A stretch of 64,000 bases of DNA, from NCBI GenBank assembly GCA_963843565.1, contig CAWJKY010000003.1:1674001-1738000 (forward strand). Direction: 5' to 3'. Under the pieces are notes generated by a model, which was not told the origin of the DNA, made no database searches, and saw only the letters and a list, made by a program, of their open reading frames with translations. Shown here piece by piece: positions 10,409 through 19,239 of the stretch (within the stretch, counting starts at the first letter, position 1; every line of letters starts with the position of its first letter). The stretch is from DASZQY01 sp963843565 (lineage in GTDB: Bacteria > Pseudomonadota > Alphaproteobacteria > Rhizobiales > Kaistiaceae). The translations under genes and the position numbers were made by a program.

Positions 10409-11178
10409 GGGGCGCGGCACCCCTGGCGCTGGCGGTGTGCGCGGCGGTGGCGGCCGGCTCGCCGGCGTGGGCCGAGCGGCTGACGATCGCCATGTCGACG
10501 CAGGAGGTGAAGATCGATTCGAGCTTCACCGGCATCAACCTGACGGTGTTCGGGGTGATCTCGGAGCGGGCGCTGACCACGGCGGAGGCCGGACCCTATC
10601 GCCTGGCGGTGCTGATCCTCGGCCCGCAGGAGACGGCGGTCGTGCGGCGCAAGGAACGCTTCGTCGGGGTGTGGGCGAACGGGGCGACCGAGACGCTGGT
10701 CAGGCCGCCGAGCCTCTACGAGCTGTCGACGTCGGGACCGACCGACACGCTGGCCGACCCCGCGGTGCTGCAGCAACTGGGGATAGGCTTCGACAACATC
10801 GCCTTCCGCTTCGCCGGGCGCGACGCGGTCAACGATTCCGACGCCAGCGCCTTCCGCGAGGCCTATATCCGGCTGAAACAGAAGCAGGGCCTGTTCACCC
10901 AGGAGACCGGCGTCACCTTCATCGCCGGGCTCATCTTCCGTGCCAACCTGCATCTGCCGGCCAACATCCCGGTCGGCCACTACACGGCGATCACCTACCT
11001 GTTCGACGGCAAACAGCTGCTCGCCCACGCCCAGGACGGCATCGAGGTGTCGACCACCGGCTTCGAGGCGACGATGACCTCGTTCGCCCATAACCAGGCG
11101 CTGGTCTACGGCATCCTGTGCGCGACGCTGGCGCTGTTCATCGGCTGGCTGGGCGGGGTGATCTTCCGGCGCGACTAG
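10405..11178 (+). CDS. TIGR02186-family membrane-anchored protein, partner of the TauE/SafE permease
   Basis: The 257 residues begin with a signal peptide (hydrophobic core ALAVCAAVAAGS, likely cleavage after AWA near residue 23), continue as a beta-rich periplasmic domain, and end with one membrane span (about 232-252) and a short RRD tail. This is the architecture of TIGR02186, a family of unknown function encoded next to sulfite-exporter-like permeases. It starts inside the permease stop (ATGA overlap), so a joint complex is likely. No catalytic motif is visible. Confidence 0.8.
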   Translation: MRGAAPLALAVCAAVAAGSPAWAERLTIAMSTQEVKIDSSFTGINLTVFGVISERALTTAEAGPYRLAVLILGPQETAVVRRKERFVGVWANGATETLVRPPSLYELSTSGPTDTLADPAVLQQLGIGFDNIAFRFAGRDAVNDSDASAFREAYIRLKQKQGLFTQETGVTFIAGLIFRANLHLPANIPVGHYTAITYLFDGKQLLAHAQDGIEVSTTGFEATMTSFAHNQALVYGILCATLALFIGWLGGVIFRRD

Positions 11179-11186
11179 GGCTTGCG

Positions 11187-11633
11187 CTATTCGGCCGCCA
11201 GGGCGCTGCCCTCTTCCAGGGCGCGCTCGCCGAGATCGCGGAAGAAGCGCAGCAGGTAGCCATCGGGGTCCTGCACGACGAACTGGCGGTTGCCGACCTC
11301 GACCGCGTCGGCGCGATACCAGCGCTCCTCCAGCTCCCTGAGGACATGGCTGCCGGAGGCCACGACACGCTCGTAAAGGGTGTCGACGTCGCCGACCTCG
11401 ATCTGGAGGTTCATGCCGCGGCCGTAGGGACGCTCGGGCAAATCGACGAGCAGCACGCGATCGGGATCGGTGGGCTGTTCGAGCATCAGGTCGGCACCAT
11501 CAAGCGTCAGGTAGGCGAAGCGCTCCTCGGGCCGGTCGTAGGCGATCTCGAAGCCGCAGACGTGGAGATAGAACGACAGACTCTGGCCGATGTCGGAGCA
11601 ATAAAGTTCGGGAACGACTTTCTGGGCGCGCAT
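11187..11633 (-). CDS. VOC (glyoxalase/bleomycin-resistance) superfamily protein
   Basis: A 148-residue single-unit vicinal-oxygen-chelate protein. It opens with MRAQKVVPELYCSDIGQSL, a typical first beta-alpha-beta strand followed by FYLHVCGFEIAY. The region around LMLEQPTDPDRVL and NLQIEVGDVD supplies the second half of the fold. It lies 15 bases downstream of pdeM on the same strand and may be cotranscribed with it. The family includes isomerases, dioxygenases and drug-binding proteins, and nothing here selects one. Confidence 0.75.
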   Translation of the reverse strand: MRAQKVVPELYCSDIGQSLSFYLHVCGFEIAYDRPEERFAYLTLDGADLMLEQPTDPDRVLLVDLPERPYGRGMNLQIEVGDVDTLYERVVASGSHVLRELEERWYRADAVEVGNRQFVVQDPDGYLLRFFRDLGERALEEGSALAAE

Positions 11634-11648
11634 GCAATCTTGCCTCGC

Positions 11649-12380
11649 TCAGGTGCGGCCGAGTGCCTTCGGACCGATGGGGTAGATGCGATCGTCGCCC
11701 AGCACGTAGGCGCGGAAGGTCGCTTCGTCGAAGAGGCCGTCGAAGGCGGGATTGCAGACATCGAGGCCGCCGGCATAGGCGCCCATCGCCGGCATCACCA
11801 GACGGCGGCCGTCGCCGACGAAGCAGCGGCGGCGCACGGACTTGCCCTCGCCGATGACGCGGGCGGCGGGGTGCAGGTGACCGGCGATCTCGCCATCGGA
11901 GCGGCCGGCGAGCGGCTGGTGACGGAAGGTGAGGCTGCCGACGGCGAGCGCGTCGACGGCGGTGCCGCCGAGGCCGGCGGGGCGGTCGGGATCGTGGTTG
12001 CCGGCGATCCAGGTCCAGTCGCGGCCGCTCTGCAGGCCGCGCAGCATCTGGCGGGCGCTGACAGTGAGGCGACCGGCGGCCTCGGCATCGTGGAAGGAAT
12101 CGCCAAGGGCGACGACCAGACGCGGGCGAAGCGCCGCGACGAGGCCGGCCAGGCGGGTAAGCGTCTCGACCGTGTCGTAGGGCGGGATCAACTGGCCGCG
12201 GCGGGCGAAGGAGGAGCCTTTCTCGAGGTGGAGGTCGGCGACGACGAGCAGGCGCATGTCGTCCCACCACAGCGCGCCTTCCGGATAGAGCTCGAGGACG
12301 ACGCCCATGACGCCGACGAGCACGCCGGACAGCGGCCTTGCCGGCGTCTCGACTTCGCGGCTCCAGGCAACCTCAGCCAT
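11649..12380 (-). CDS. pdeM: ligase-associated DNA damage response metallophosphoesterase PdeM
   Basis: Calcineurin-like metallophosphoesterase of 243 residues. Metal-binding motifs are VVADLHLEKG (Asp-x-His), ALGDSFHD (Gly-Asp) and WIAGNHDP (Gly-Asn-His-Asp); GHLHPAA lies further down. The family is encoded with an Lhr-type helicase and DNA ligase and is thought to act in DNA end processing. Its start overlaps the helicase stop by eight bases, giving tight coupling. No DNA ligase or exonuclease partner is visible in the window, so the rest of the set would lie elsewhere. Confidence 0.88.
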   Translation of the reverse strand: MAEVAWSREVETPARPLSGVLVGVMGVVLELYPEGALWWDDMRLLVVADLHLEKGSSFARRGQLIPPYDTVETLTRLAGLVAALRPRLVVALGDSFHDAEAAGRLTVSARQMLRGLQSGRDWTWIAGNHDPDRPAGLGGTAVDALAVGSLTFRHQPLAGRSDGEIAGHLHPAARVIGEGKSVRRRCFVGDGRRLVMPAMGAYAGGLDVCNPAFDGLFDEATFRAYVLGDDRIYPIGPKALGRT

Positions 12381-15123
12381 CGCTCATCGCGTCCCGCACC
12401 AGATCCTCCGCCGCTTCCCGCAACACGTGCTCCTCGGCGTCCCCTCCGGCCACCGATTCCTTGCCGATTTCCAGCATCACAGGAACAGCCAGGGGCGAGA
12501 TACGCGCGAGCCGCTGGTGAACAACTCGGCCCCTGATACGGGCAAGCATATCGCCGAGGCGGCCGATGTCGAGCAGGCCGGTCGATGCGTCGTCCCAGGT
12601 GGCGCGCATCAGGATGTGGTCGGGCTCATGGCGGCGGAGCACGTCATAGACAAGGTCGGCGGAGATGGTGACCTGACGGCCGGTCTTCTCCTTGCCGGGA
12701 TGGCGCTTCTCGATCAGCCCCGAGATCAGCGCGACGTTGCGGAACATGCGCTTGAGCAGCCAGCTGTCGGCCATCCACGCCTCGAGGTCGTCGCCGAGCA
12801 TGTCCTCGTCGAACAGCTCGGCGAGGCTCGGGCGCTGCTCCGCGAAGGCGCGGCCAAGATCGGCGAGGCCCCAGACGGCGAGCGAATAGTCGGTGGCGAC
12901 GAAACCGGTCGGCTTCAGCCGTGCGCGCTCCAGCCGGCGGGTGAGCAGCATGCCAAGCGTCTGGTGGGCAAGACGCCCCTCGAAGGGATAGGCGACCATG
13001 TAGAAGCGGCGGCCGCGCGGGAAGGTCTCGACCAGCAACTGGTCGGCGCGCGGCAGGATCGATTTCCGCTTCTGGACCTTCAGCCAGTCGGAGACCTGGG
13101 GCGGCAACGCCTTCCACTTCTTCGGATCCGCGAGCATGGCGCGCACGCCGGCGGCAAGATACGTCGAGAGGGGAAACTTGCCGCCGGCATAGACCGGAAT
13201 CTTGGGCGTCTCGTCGGCGGTGCGGGTGGCGATCACCTCGTTCTCGTGGATGCCCTCGAAGCGCAGGATCAACCCGGCGAACAGGAAGGTGTCGCCCTGG
13301 GCCAGCGCCTCGATGAAGCCTTCCTCGATCTTGCCGAGAACACGGCCGCCCTTGCCGGCGAAACCGGAGCGGGCGGAGCGCGACAGGCGGACGTTGAGGA
13401 GCGGCGATTCGACGATGGTGCCAACGTTCAGCCGGTACTGCTGGGCGATCTGCCGGTTGGCGACGCGCCAACGGCCGTCGATGCCCTTCCTGATCTTGGC
13501 GAACCGCTCGTAGGTCTTCAGCGCGTAGCCGCCGGTCGCCACGAACGCCAGCGCGGCGTCGAAGGTCTCGCGGTCGAGGTCGCGGTAAGGGTAGGCGGAG
13601 GCGATCTCGGCATAGAGGTCGTCAGCGAAGAAGGGCGCGCCGACCGCCATGCCAAGGATGTGCTGGGCGAGCACGTCGAGGGCGCCGGGCTTGATGGGCG
13701 GGGAATCCTGGGCGCCGAGATAATTGGCATCGAGGGCGGCGCGGCACTCCATGACCTCGAAGCGGTTGGCGGGGACCAGCAGCGCCTTCGACGGCTCATC
13801 GAGGCGGTGGTTGGCCCGGCCGATGCGCTGGGCAAGGCGGCTCGCCCCCTTCGGTGCGCCGATGTTGACGACGAGATCGACGTCGCCCCAGTCGATGCCG
13901 AGATCGAGCGTCGAGGTGCAGACGACGGCGCGCAAGGTTCCGGCGACCATCGCTGCCTCGACCTTGCGGCGCTGGGTGGGATCGAGCGAGCCGTGGTGGA
14001 GGGCGATGGGTAGCGCGTCGCGATTGATGCGCCACAGCTCGGCGAAGATCAGCTCGGCCTGGCTGCGGGTGTTGACGAAGAGCAGCGCCATCCTGTGCCG
14101 CGCGATGGCCGCGTAGATGTCGGCGAGGGCGTAGCGGGCGGAGTGGCCGGACCACGGCACGCGCTCCTCCGAATCGAGGATGGCGATGTCGGGCCTGGCG
14201 CCACCGGAGACTGAGACGAGGTCGGCCATGGGGAGCGGAGCGTCCGCGGTTTCTTCCTTCCCCAGAAAGTTGGAGGTCGGGTGGCTTCGCTGCCGGGGTG
14301 GGGGTCGGTGGCTTTGACCCCTCCCCGGAGCACCCTTGGTGCTCCGACCCTCCCCTTTCAGGGGAGGGGAAAGAGGCGACTCGTTCGGCGCGCGACGATC
14401 CCCCTCACCCGGCGCTGCGCGCCGACCTCTCCCCACCGGGGAGAGGTGTGGTGCCTCGTCCTGAGGCGGCGTGCGCTGTGGCACCAGCCAGGCGCGGAGG
14501 GCGTCGGGGTCGGAGACGGTCGCCGACAGACCGATGGTCTTCAGGCGCGGGGCGAGCGTGCGCAGGCGCGCCAGACCGAGGGCGAGAAGATCGCCGCGCT
14601 TCGAGGTGACCAGCGCGTGCAACTCGTCGAGGACGACGGTGTCGAGATCGGCGAAGAAGCGCTGGGCATCGGGCGCGGCCAGCAAGAGCGCCGCCTGCTC
14701 GGGCGTGGTCAACAGGATATCGGGCGGCTTCAGCTTCTGGCGCTGGCGGCGGGACTGGGGCGTATCGCCGGTGCGGGTCTCGAGCTTCACCGCAAGGCCG
14801 ATCTCGGCGACCGGCTTCTCGAGGTTGCGGGCGATATCGACGGCGAGCGCCTTCAGCGGCGAGATGTAGAGGGTGTGGATGCCGCGCCCGTCGACGGCGG
14901 TGGTCGGCGGACGCTCGAAAAGCGAGACGAGGCTCGGCAGGAAACCGGCGAGCGTCTTGCCGGCGCCGGTCGGCGCGATGAGGAGGGTCGAGCGGCCGGC
15001 GCGGGCCTTCTCCAGCAGCTCCAGCTGATGGGGCCGCGGCGTCCAGTTGCGGGCGGCAAACCACGCGGCAAACGGCGCGGGCAACAGTCCGGTCGGGCTT
15101 TTCAGGACAGCACGGGCGGTCAT
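12373..15123 (-). CDS. ligase-associated DEXH-box (Lhr-type) helicase containing an in-frame repeat insertion
   Basis: ATP-dependent DNA helicase of the Lhr-core group. Motif I is IAPTGAGKTLAGF, motif II is VVLDELHAL (DELH), motif III is SATVSDPD, motif VI is QRIGRANH, and a C-terminal DUF4175-like region follows as in family members. The start chosen is ATG at 15123 (MTARAVLKSPTG, 916 residues); the frame runs open further up without family similarity. Family members are usually around 820-850 residues. The excess is explained by about 80 residues encoded by bases 14230-14478, where two palindromic repeat units lie in frame between the SAT motif region and the conserved ILDSEERVPW segment. 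Coupled to pdeM downstream. Confidence 0.88.
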   Translation of the reverse strand: MTARAVLKSPTGLLPAPFAAWFAARNWTPRPHQLELLEKARAGRSTLLIAPTGAGKTLAGFLPSLVSLFERPPTTAVDGRGIHTLYISPLKALAVDIARNLEKPVAEIGLAVKLETRTGDTPQSRRQRQKLKPPDILLTTPEQAALLLAAPDAQRFFADLDTVVLDELHALVTSKRGDLLALGLARLRTLAPRLKTIGLSATVSDPDALRAWLVPQRTPPQDEAPHLSPVGRGRRAAPGEGDRRAPNESPLSPPLKGEGRSTKGAPGRGQSHRPPPRQRSHPTSNFLGKEETADAPLPMADLVSVSGGARPDIAILDSEERVPWSGHSARYALADIYAAIARHRMALLFVNTRSQAELIFAELWRINRDALPIALHHGSLDPTQRRKVEAAMVAGTLRAVVCTSTLDLGIDWGDVDLVVNIGAPKGASRLAQRIGRANHRLDEPSKALLVPANRFEVMECRAALDANYLGAQDSPPIKPGALDVLAQHILGMAVGAPFFADDLYAEIASAYPYRDLDRETFDAALAFVATGGYALKTYERFAKIRKGIDGRWRVANRQIAQQYRLNVGTIVESPLLNVRLSRSARSGFAGKGGRVLGKIEEGFIEALAQGDTFLFAGLILRFEGIHENEVIATRTADETPKIPVYAGGKFPLSTYLAAGVRAMLADPKKWKALPPQVSDWLKVQKRKSILPRADQLLVETFPRGRRFYMVAYPFEGRLAHQTLGMLLTRRLERARLKPTGFVATDYSLAVWGLADLGRAFAEQRPSLAELFDEDMLGDDLEAWMADSWLLKRMFRNVALISGLIEKRHPGKEKTGRQVTISADLVYDVLRRHEPDHILMRATWDDASTGLLDIGRLGDMLARIRGRVVHQRLARISPLAVPVMLEIGKESVAGGDAEEHVLREAAEDLVRDAMSDG
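14310..14452. repeat. two palindromic repeat units inside the helicase coding sequence
   Basis: One unit at about 14310-14372 has an inner hairpin GGAGCACC-ctt-GGTGCTCC then CCTCCCCT-ttca-GGGGAGGG. The second, about 14400-14452, has inner GGCGC-tgc-GCGCC followed by CCTCTCCCC-acc-GGGGAGAGG. Both match the layout of the intergenic copies at 1794-1925. Read on the minus strand they are open and add Pro/Gly/Arg-rich sequence (for example SPVGRGRRAAPGEGD) to the helicase without breaking its frame. This resembles the palindromic elements known to insert inside Rickettsia genes. Confidence 0.8.
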
Positions 15124-15289
15124 GGGCCCGGATAATGGCCTTTCCGCAAGGCGCTGTCCTGCAAGCAAACTTTCACTTTCGGCAGGTAGCCTGAGCGTCT
15201 TGCAACTCACCGGACCCAAGCGCGGGGGCACGCGCCGGCCGGGGACGATGGCAGCCACGCAAGAGAAGGGCGCCATTCCGGGGGAAACG

Positions 15290-17014
15290 ATGGCTCACGT
15301 CTGGCGCTACGTTCCGTTCGCCACGGCAACCGGTCTGACGCTTTTGTGCGCCGCAGCAGCGGCGCTCGAATCGCCGTGGCTCGGGCTTGCCCTGCTGGTG
15401 CTGGTGCCGCTGGTGGCGCTCGGCGTGTTCGACCTCCTGCAGCCGTCGCACGCGATCCTGCGCAACTACCCGCTCATCGGGCACCTGCGTTATCTGTTCG
15501 AGGAGATCCGGCCGTCGATCCGGCAATACCTGATCGAGGACGACCGCGACCCGGTGCCGTTCAGCCGCGAGCAGCGCAACGTCGCCTACCGGCGCGCCAA
15601 GGACATCCACTCAAGCCAGCCGTTCGGCACGATCATCGACGTCAACGCGCCGGGACACGGGTGGATGTGCCATTCGATCCGTGGGCACGAGATCAAGGAC
15701 GCCGACTTCCGCGTCACGATCGGCGGGCCGGACTGCCGCCAGCCCTACCGCGCCTCGGTCGTCAACATCTCGGGCATGAGCTTCGGCGCGATGAGCGCGC
15801 AGGCCATCCGGGCGCTCAACGCCGGCGCCGCGATCGGCGGCTTCGCGCACAACACCGGCGAGGGATCGATCAGCCGCTACCACCGGGAAGCGGGCGGCGA
15901 CCTCGTCTGGCAGGTGGCGACGGGCTACTTCGGGTGCCGCAACGCCGAGGGCAACTTCGATCCGGACGCCTTCGCGCGCACCGCCGCCGACCCCGCCGTG
16001 AAGATGATCGAGATCAAGCTCAGCCAGGGCGCCAAGCCGGGACACGGGGGCGTGCTCCCCAAGGCCAAGATCAGCGCCGAGATCGCGGCGACGCGCGGCA
16101 TCGCCACCGGGCAGGACTGCGTTTCGCCCGCGGCGCACAGCGCCTTTTCGACGCCGCTCGAGATGATGGGCTTCGTGCGCACGCTCCGGCACCTGTCGGG
16201 CGGCAAGCCGATCGGCATCAAGATGTGCGTCGGCCACCGCTACGAATTCCTGGCGATGGTGAAGGCGATGCTGGAGACCGGCATCACGCCCGACTTCATC
16301 GTGATCGACGGCACGGAAGGCGGCACCGGCGCGGCGCCGCCGGAACTTTCCAATCACGTCGGCCTGCCGCTGGTGGACGGGCTGACGCTGGTTCACAACG
16401 CGCTCATCGGTGCGGGGCTGCGCTCGCGCATTCGCCTCGGCGCCAGCGGCAAGCTGGTCACCGGCTACGACCTCTGCCGCACCTTCGCGCTCGGCGCCGA
16501 CTTCGCCATGATCGCGCGCGGCTTCATGTTCGCAGTGGGTTGCATCCAGGCGCGGCACTGCCACACCAACCGCTGCCCGACGGGAATCGCCACGCAGGAC
16601 GCGGCGCGCCAGCGCGCCATCGTCGTGCCGGTGAAGGCGGAGCGGGTCGCCAACTTCCACCGCAACACGCTGCGGGCCGTCGCCGAGCTGCTCGGCGCGG
16701 CCGGCCTTTCGCATCCGAGCGAACTGACGCCGGGGCACCTCCAGTTCCGCCGCGAGGACGGCAAGGTGATCCACGGCGACGAGATCTACCGGCCGATCCG
16801 GCCGCACGCGCTCACCGACGGGACCGAGACGGGGCCGCTTTCGCTGGAATGGGCGCGGGCGCAGGCCACGTCATTCGCGCCGGCGGAGCGCCCTGCCCCG
16901 CACCTCGCCGCGTCACGGCCGGCGACATTGCCGCCGGCGGGCACACCGGGGGTTCCGCACCATCTGGCGCGGGTCCAGTCGGCGACATCGGCGCTGACCG
17001 CGATCGCTAGGTAG
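15290..17014 (+). CDS. FMN-binding glutamate synthase family protein, membrane-associated
   Basis: The 574 residues from ATG 15290 (GGGGG upstream) begin with two hydrophobic stretches (about 5-45) and continue as the FMN-binding glutamate synthase central domain. Signatures include NISGMSFGAMSAQAIRALN, HNTGEGSISRYH, a SQGAKPGHGG loop, and a Cys cluster in CIQARHCHTNRCPTG that would hold the 3Fe-4S centre. It lacks the glutaminase domain of true GltB, so it is a stand-alone member of the group annotated as FMN-binding glutamate synthase family; its natural substrate is unproven. It is divergent from the helicase, with about 165 bases between starts. Confidence 0.85.
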   Translation: MAHVWRYVPFATATGLTLLCAAAAALESPWLGLALLVLVPLVALGVFDLLQPSHAILRNYPLIGHLRYLFEEIRPSIRQYLIEDDRDPVPFSREQRNVAYRRAKDIHSSQPFGTIIDVNAPGHGWMCHSIRGHEIKDADFRVTIGGPDCRQPYRASVVNISGMSFGAMSAQAIRALNAGAAIGGFAHNTGEGSISRYHREAGGDLVWQVATGYFGCRNAEGNFDPDAFARTAADPAVKMIEIKLSQGAKPGHGGVLPKAKISAEIAATRGIATGQDCVSPAAHSAFSTPLEMMGFVRTLRHLSGGKPIGIKMCVGHRYEFLAMVKAMLETGITPDFIVIDGTEGGTGAAPPELSNHVGLPLVDGLTLVHNALIGAGLRSRIRLGASGKLVTGYDLCRTFALGADFAMIARGFMFAVGCIQARHCHTNRCPTGIATQDAARQRAIVVPVKAERVANFHRNTLRAVAELLGAAGLSHPSELTPGHLQFRREDGKVIHGDEIYRPIRPHALTDGTETGPLSLEWARAQATSFAPAERPAPHLAASRPATLPPAGTPGVPHHLARVQSATSALTAIAR

Positions 17015-17057
17015 GGGGCAAGCGGGGGCGACAGGGGTTCGCGGCTGGCCCCATTGC

Positions 17058-17072
17058 GAACAAAGCATGAAT
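17058..17072 (+). promoter_or_regulatory. possible LexA (SOS) half-site pair
   Basis: GAAC-N7-GAAT lies 46 bases before the favoured UvrD-like start. The alphaproteobacterial LexA site is GAAC-N7-GAAC (equivalently GTTC-N7-GTTC on the other strand), so there is one mismatch. Position and the nature of the gene fit SOS control, but a single imperfect site is weak evidence. Confidence 0.3.
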
Positions 17073-17118
17073 CATGTCTGCTGGCGGCGCGCGCCAAACG
17101 CTTGATTCGGCTCATCGA

Positions 17119-19179
17119 ATGCCCGACACCGCCTATCTCGACCGGCTGAACCCGGACCAGCGCCGCGCGGCCGAGCACGGGATCGGGCCCGGCCGGCCAA
17201 TCGCCGGGCCGCTGCTGGTGATCGCCGGGGCGGGCTCGGGCAAGACCAACGCGCTCGCCCACCGGGTGGCGCATCTGGTCGTGAACGGCGCCGACCCGCG
17301 GCGCATCCTGCTGATGACGTTTTCGCGGCGGGCGGCCGGCGAGATGCGCCGGCGGGTCGAGCGGATCGTCGGCCATGCGCTGGGCGCCAGCCTCGCCGCG
17401 GCGGCGGCGCTCGACTGGGCGGGGACGTTTCACGGCATCGGCGCGCGGCTGTTGCGCGAATATGCGCTGACCATCGGCCTCGACCCGGCCTTCACCATCC
17501 ACGACCGGGAAGACTCCGCCGACCTCATCAACATCGTGCGCCACGACCTCGGCTTCTCGCACACCGAGAAGCGCTTTCCCGCCAAGGGGACGTGCCTGGC
17601 GATCTATTCGCGGACCGTCAACGAGCAGGCGGAGATGCGCGACGTGCTGATGCGCGCGTTCCCGTGGTGCGCGGGATGGGAAGACGAGCTGACGCGGCTG
17701 TTCGCGGCCTACGTTTCGGCAAAGCAGGCGCAGGGCGTGCTCGACTACGACGACCTGCTTCTCTACTTCGCCGGGATGCTGGAGGAAGGGTCAATCGCCG
17801 CTGACATCGCGGCGCGCTTCGACCATGTGCTGGTCGACGAATACCAGGACACCAACCGGCTGCAGGCGACGATCCTGACGGGACTGAAACCGGACGGGCG
17901 CGGGCTGGCGGTGGTCGGCGACGACGCGCAATCGATCTATTCGTTCCGCGCGGCGACGGTCAGGAACATCCTCGACTTTCCCGGACAGTTTTCGCCGCCG
18001 GCAACAATCGTGACGCTTCAGCAGAACTACCGCTCGACGAAGGCGATCCTCGCCGCCTCCAACGCGGTGATCGGGCTGGCGGAAGAGCGCTACTCGAAGG
18101 AGCTGTGGTCGGAGCGGGCGGCGGGCGAGAAGCCGGCGATCGTGACGGTCGCCGACGAGGCCAATCAGGCGCGCTACGTCGCCGACCGGGTGCTGGAAGA
18201 GCGGGAAGCGGGTACGGCGCTGAAGGCGCAGGCGGTGCTGTTCCGCGCCTCGCACCACTCGGGGCCGCTGGAGATCGAGCTGACACGGCGGAACGTCCCG
18301 TTCGTGAAGTTCGGGGGCCTGAAGTTTCTCGATGCCGCGCACGTCAAGGATACGCTGGCGGTGCTGCGCTTTGCGGAAAACCCGCGCGACCGGGTGTCCG
18401 GGTTCCGGGTGCTGCAACTGCTGCCGGGCGTCGGGCCGGCGACGGCGGCGGGCTTCCTCGACGCGGTCGCGGACGGTTCGCCGGCGGACGCGTTCGCGAC
18501 GTTTGCGCCACCGGCGCGGGCGGCCAGCGACTGGCCGGGGTTCGCGGCGCTGATGGCGCACCTCGGGGGAAAAAGCGGCGGGTGGCCGGCCGACCTCGAG
18601 GCGGTGCGGTTCTGGTACGAGCCGCATCTGGAGCGCATCCACGACGACGCGGTCGTGCGGCGGAACGACCTCCTCCAGCTCGAGCAGATCGCCGGCACCT
18701 ACGCCTCGCGCGAGCGGTTTCTCACCGAGCTGACGCTCGACCCGCCCAACTCGACCAGCGACATGGCCGGGCCGCCGTTGCTCGACGAGGATTACCTGAT
18801 CCTCTCCACCATCCATTCGGCGAAGGGGCAGGAGTGGAAATCGGTGTTCGTTCTGAACGCGATCGACGGGTGCATCCCCTCCGATCTCGGCACGGGATCT
18901 TCGGCGGAGATCGAGGAGGAGCGGCGCCTGCTCTATGTCGCCATGACGCGCGCGAAGGACTCGCTCGACCTGATCGTGCCGCAGCGCTGCTACGTGACCC
19001 AGCAAAGCCGCGGCGGCGACCGGCACATGTATACGCAGCGCACGCGCTTCATTCCCGACGCGATCCTCGACCGCTTCGCCGCGCGGCTATGGGCCCCGGC
19101 GATGGCGGGCGGCGCGGCGGCGCGGCCGGCAACGGTGCCCGTCGACCTCAAGGCGCGGATGCGGAAGCGCTGGGGGTAG
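17119..19179 (+). CDS. UvrD/Rep-family superfamily 1 ATP-dependent DNA helicase
   Basis: The 686 residues from ATG 17119 (MPDTAYLDRLNPDQRRAAEH) show Q-motif LNPDQRRA, Walker A AGAGSGKT, motif II VDEYQDTN, motif III VGDDAQSIYSFRAA, motif IV QNYRS, motif V TIHSAKGQEW and motif VI YVAMTRAKD. All helicase motifs are intact. An alternative start at 17074 would add 15 residues. Homologues of this size differ from housekeeping UvrD (about 720 residues) and are usually annotated as ATP-dependent helicase. Role in repair or recombination is inferred from the family. Confidence 0.9.
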   Translation: MPDTAYLDRLNPDQRRAAEHGIGPGRPIAGPLLVIAGAGSGKTNALAHRVAHLVVNGADPRRILLMTFSRRAAGEMRRRVERIVGHALGASLAAAAALDWAGTFHGIGARLLREYALTIGLDPAFTIHDREDSADLINIVRHDLGFSHTEKRFPAKGTCLAIYSRTVNEQAEMRDVLMRAFPWCAGWEDELTRLFAAYVSAKQAQGVLDYDDLLLYFAGMLEEGSIAADIAARFDHVLVDEYQDTNRLQATILTGLKPDGRGLAVVGDDAQSIYSFRAATVRNILDFPGQFSPPATIVTLQQNYRSTKAILAASNAVIGLAEERYSKELWSERAAGEKPAIVTVADEANQARYVADRVLEEREAGTALKAQAVLFRASHHSGPLEIELTRRNVPFVKFGGLKFLDAAHVKDTLAVLRFAENPRDRVSGFRVLQLLPGVGPATAAGFLDAVADGSPADAFATFAPPARAASDWPGFAALMAHLGGKSGGWPADLEAVRFWYEPHLERIHDDAVVRRNDLLQLEQIAGTYASRERFLTELTLDPPNSTSDMAGPPLLDEDYLILSTIHSAKGQEWKSVFVLNAIDGCIPSDLGTGSSAEIEEERRLLYVAMTRAKDSLDLIVPQRCYVTQQSRGGDRHMYTQRTRFIPDAILDRFAARLWAPAMAGGAAARPATVPVDLKARMRKRWG

Positions 19180-19239
19180 GCAATTGGGCCTCGTGAGCCA
19201 GGTGGCGAGACGACCGATCTTTTGCGGCGGCTCTCGTGC

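Noticed and set aside
11649..15123. A complete ligase-associated repair operon
   Set aside because: Only the helicase and PdeM are present; no DNA ligase or exonuclease gene is adjacent in the window.
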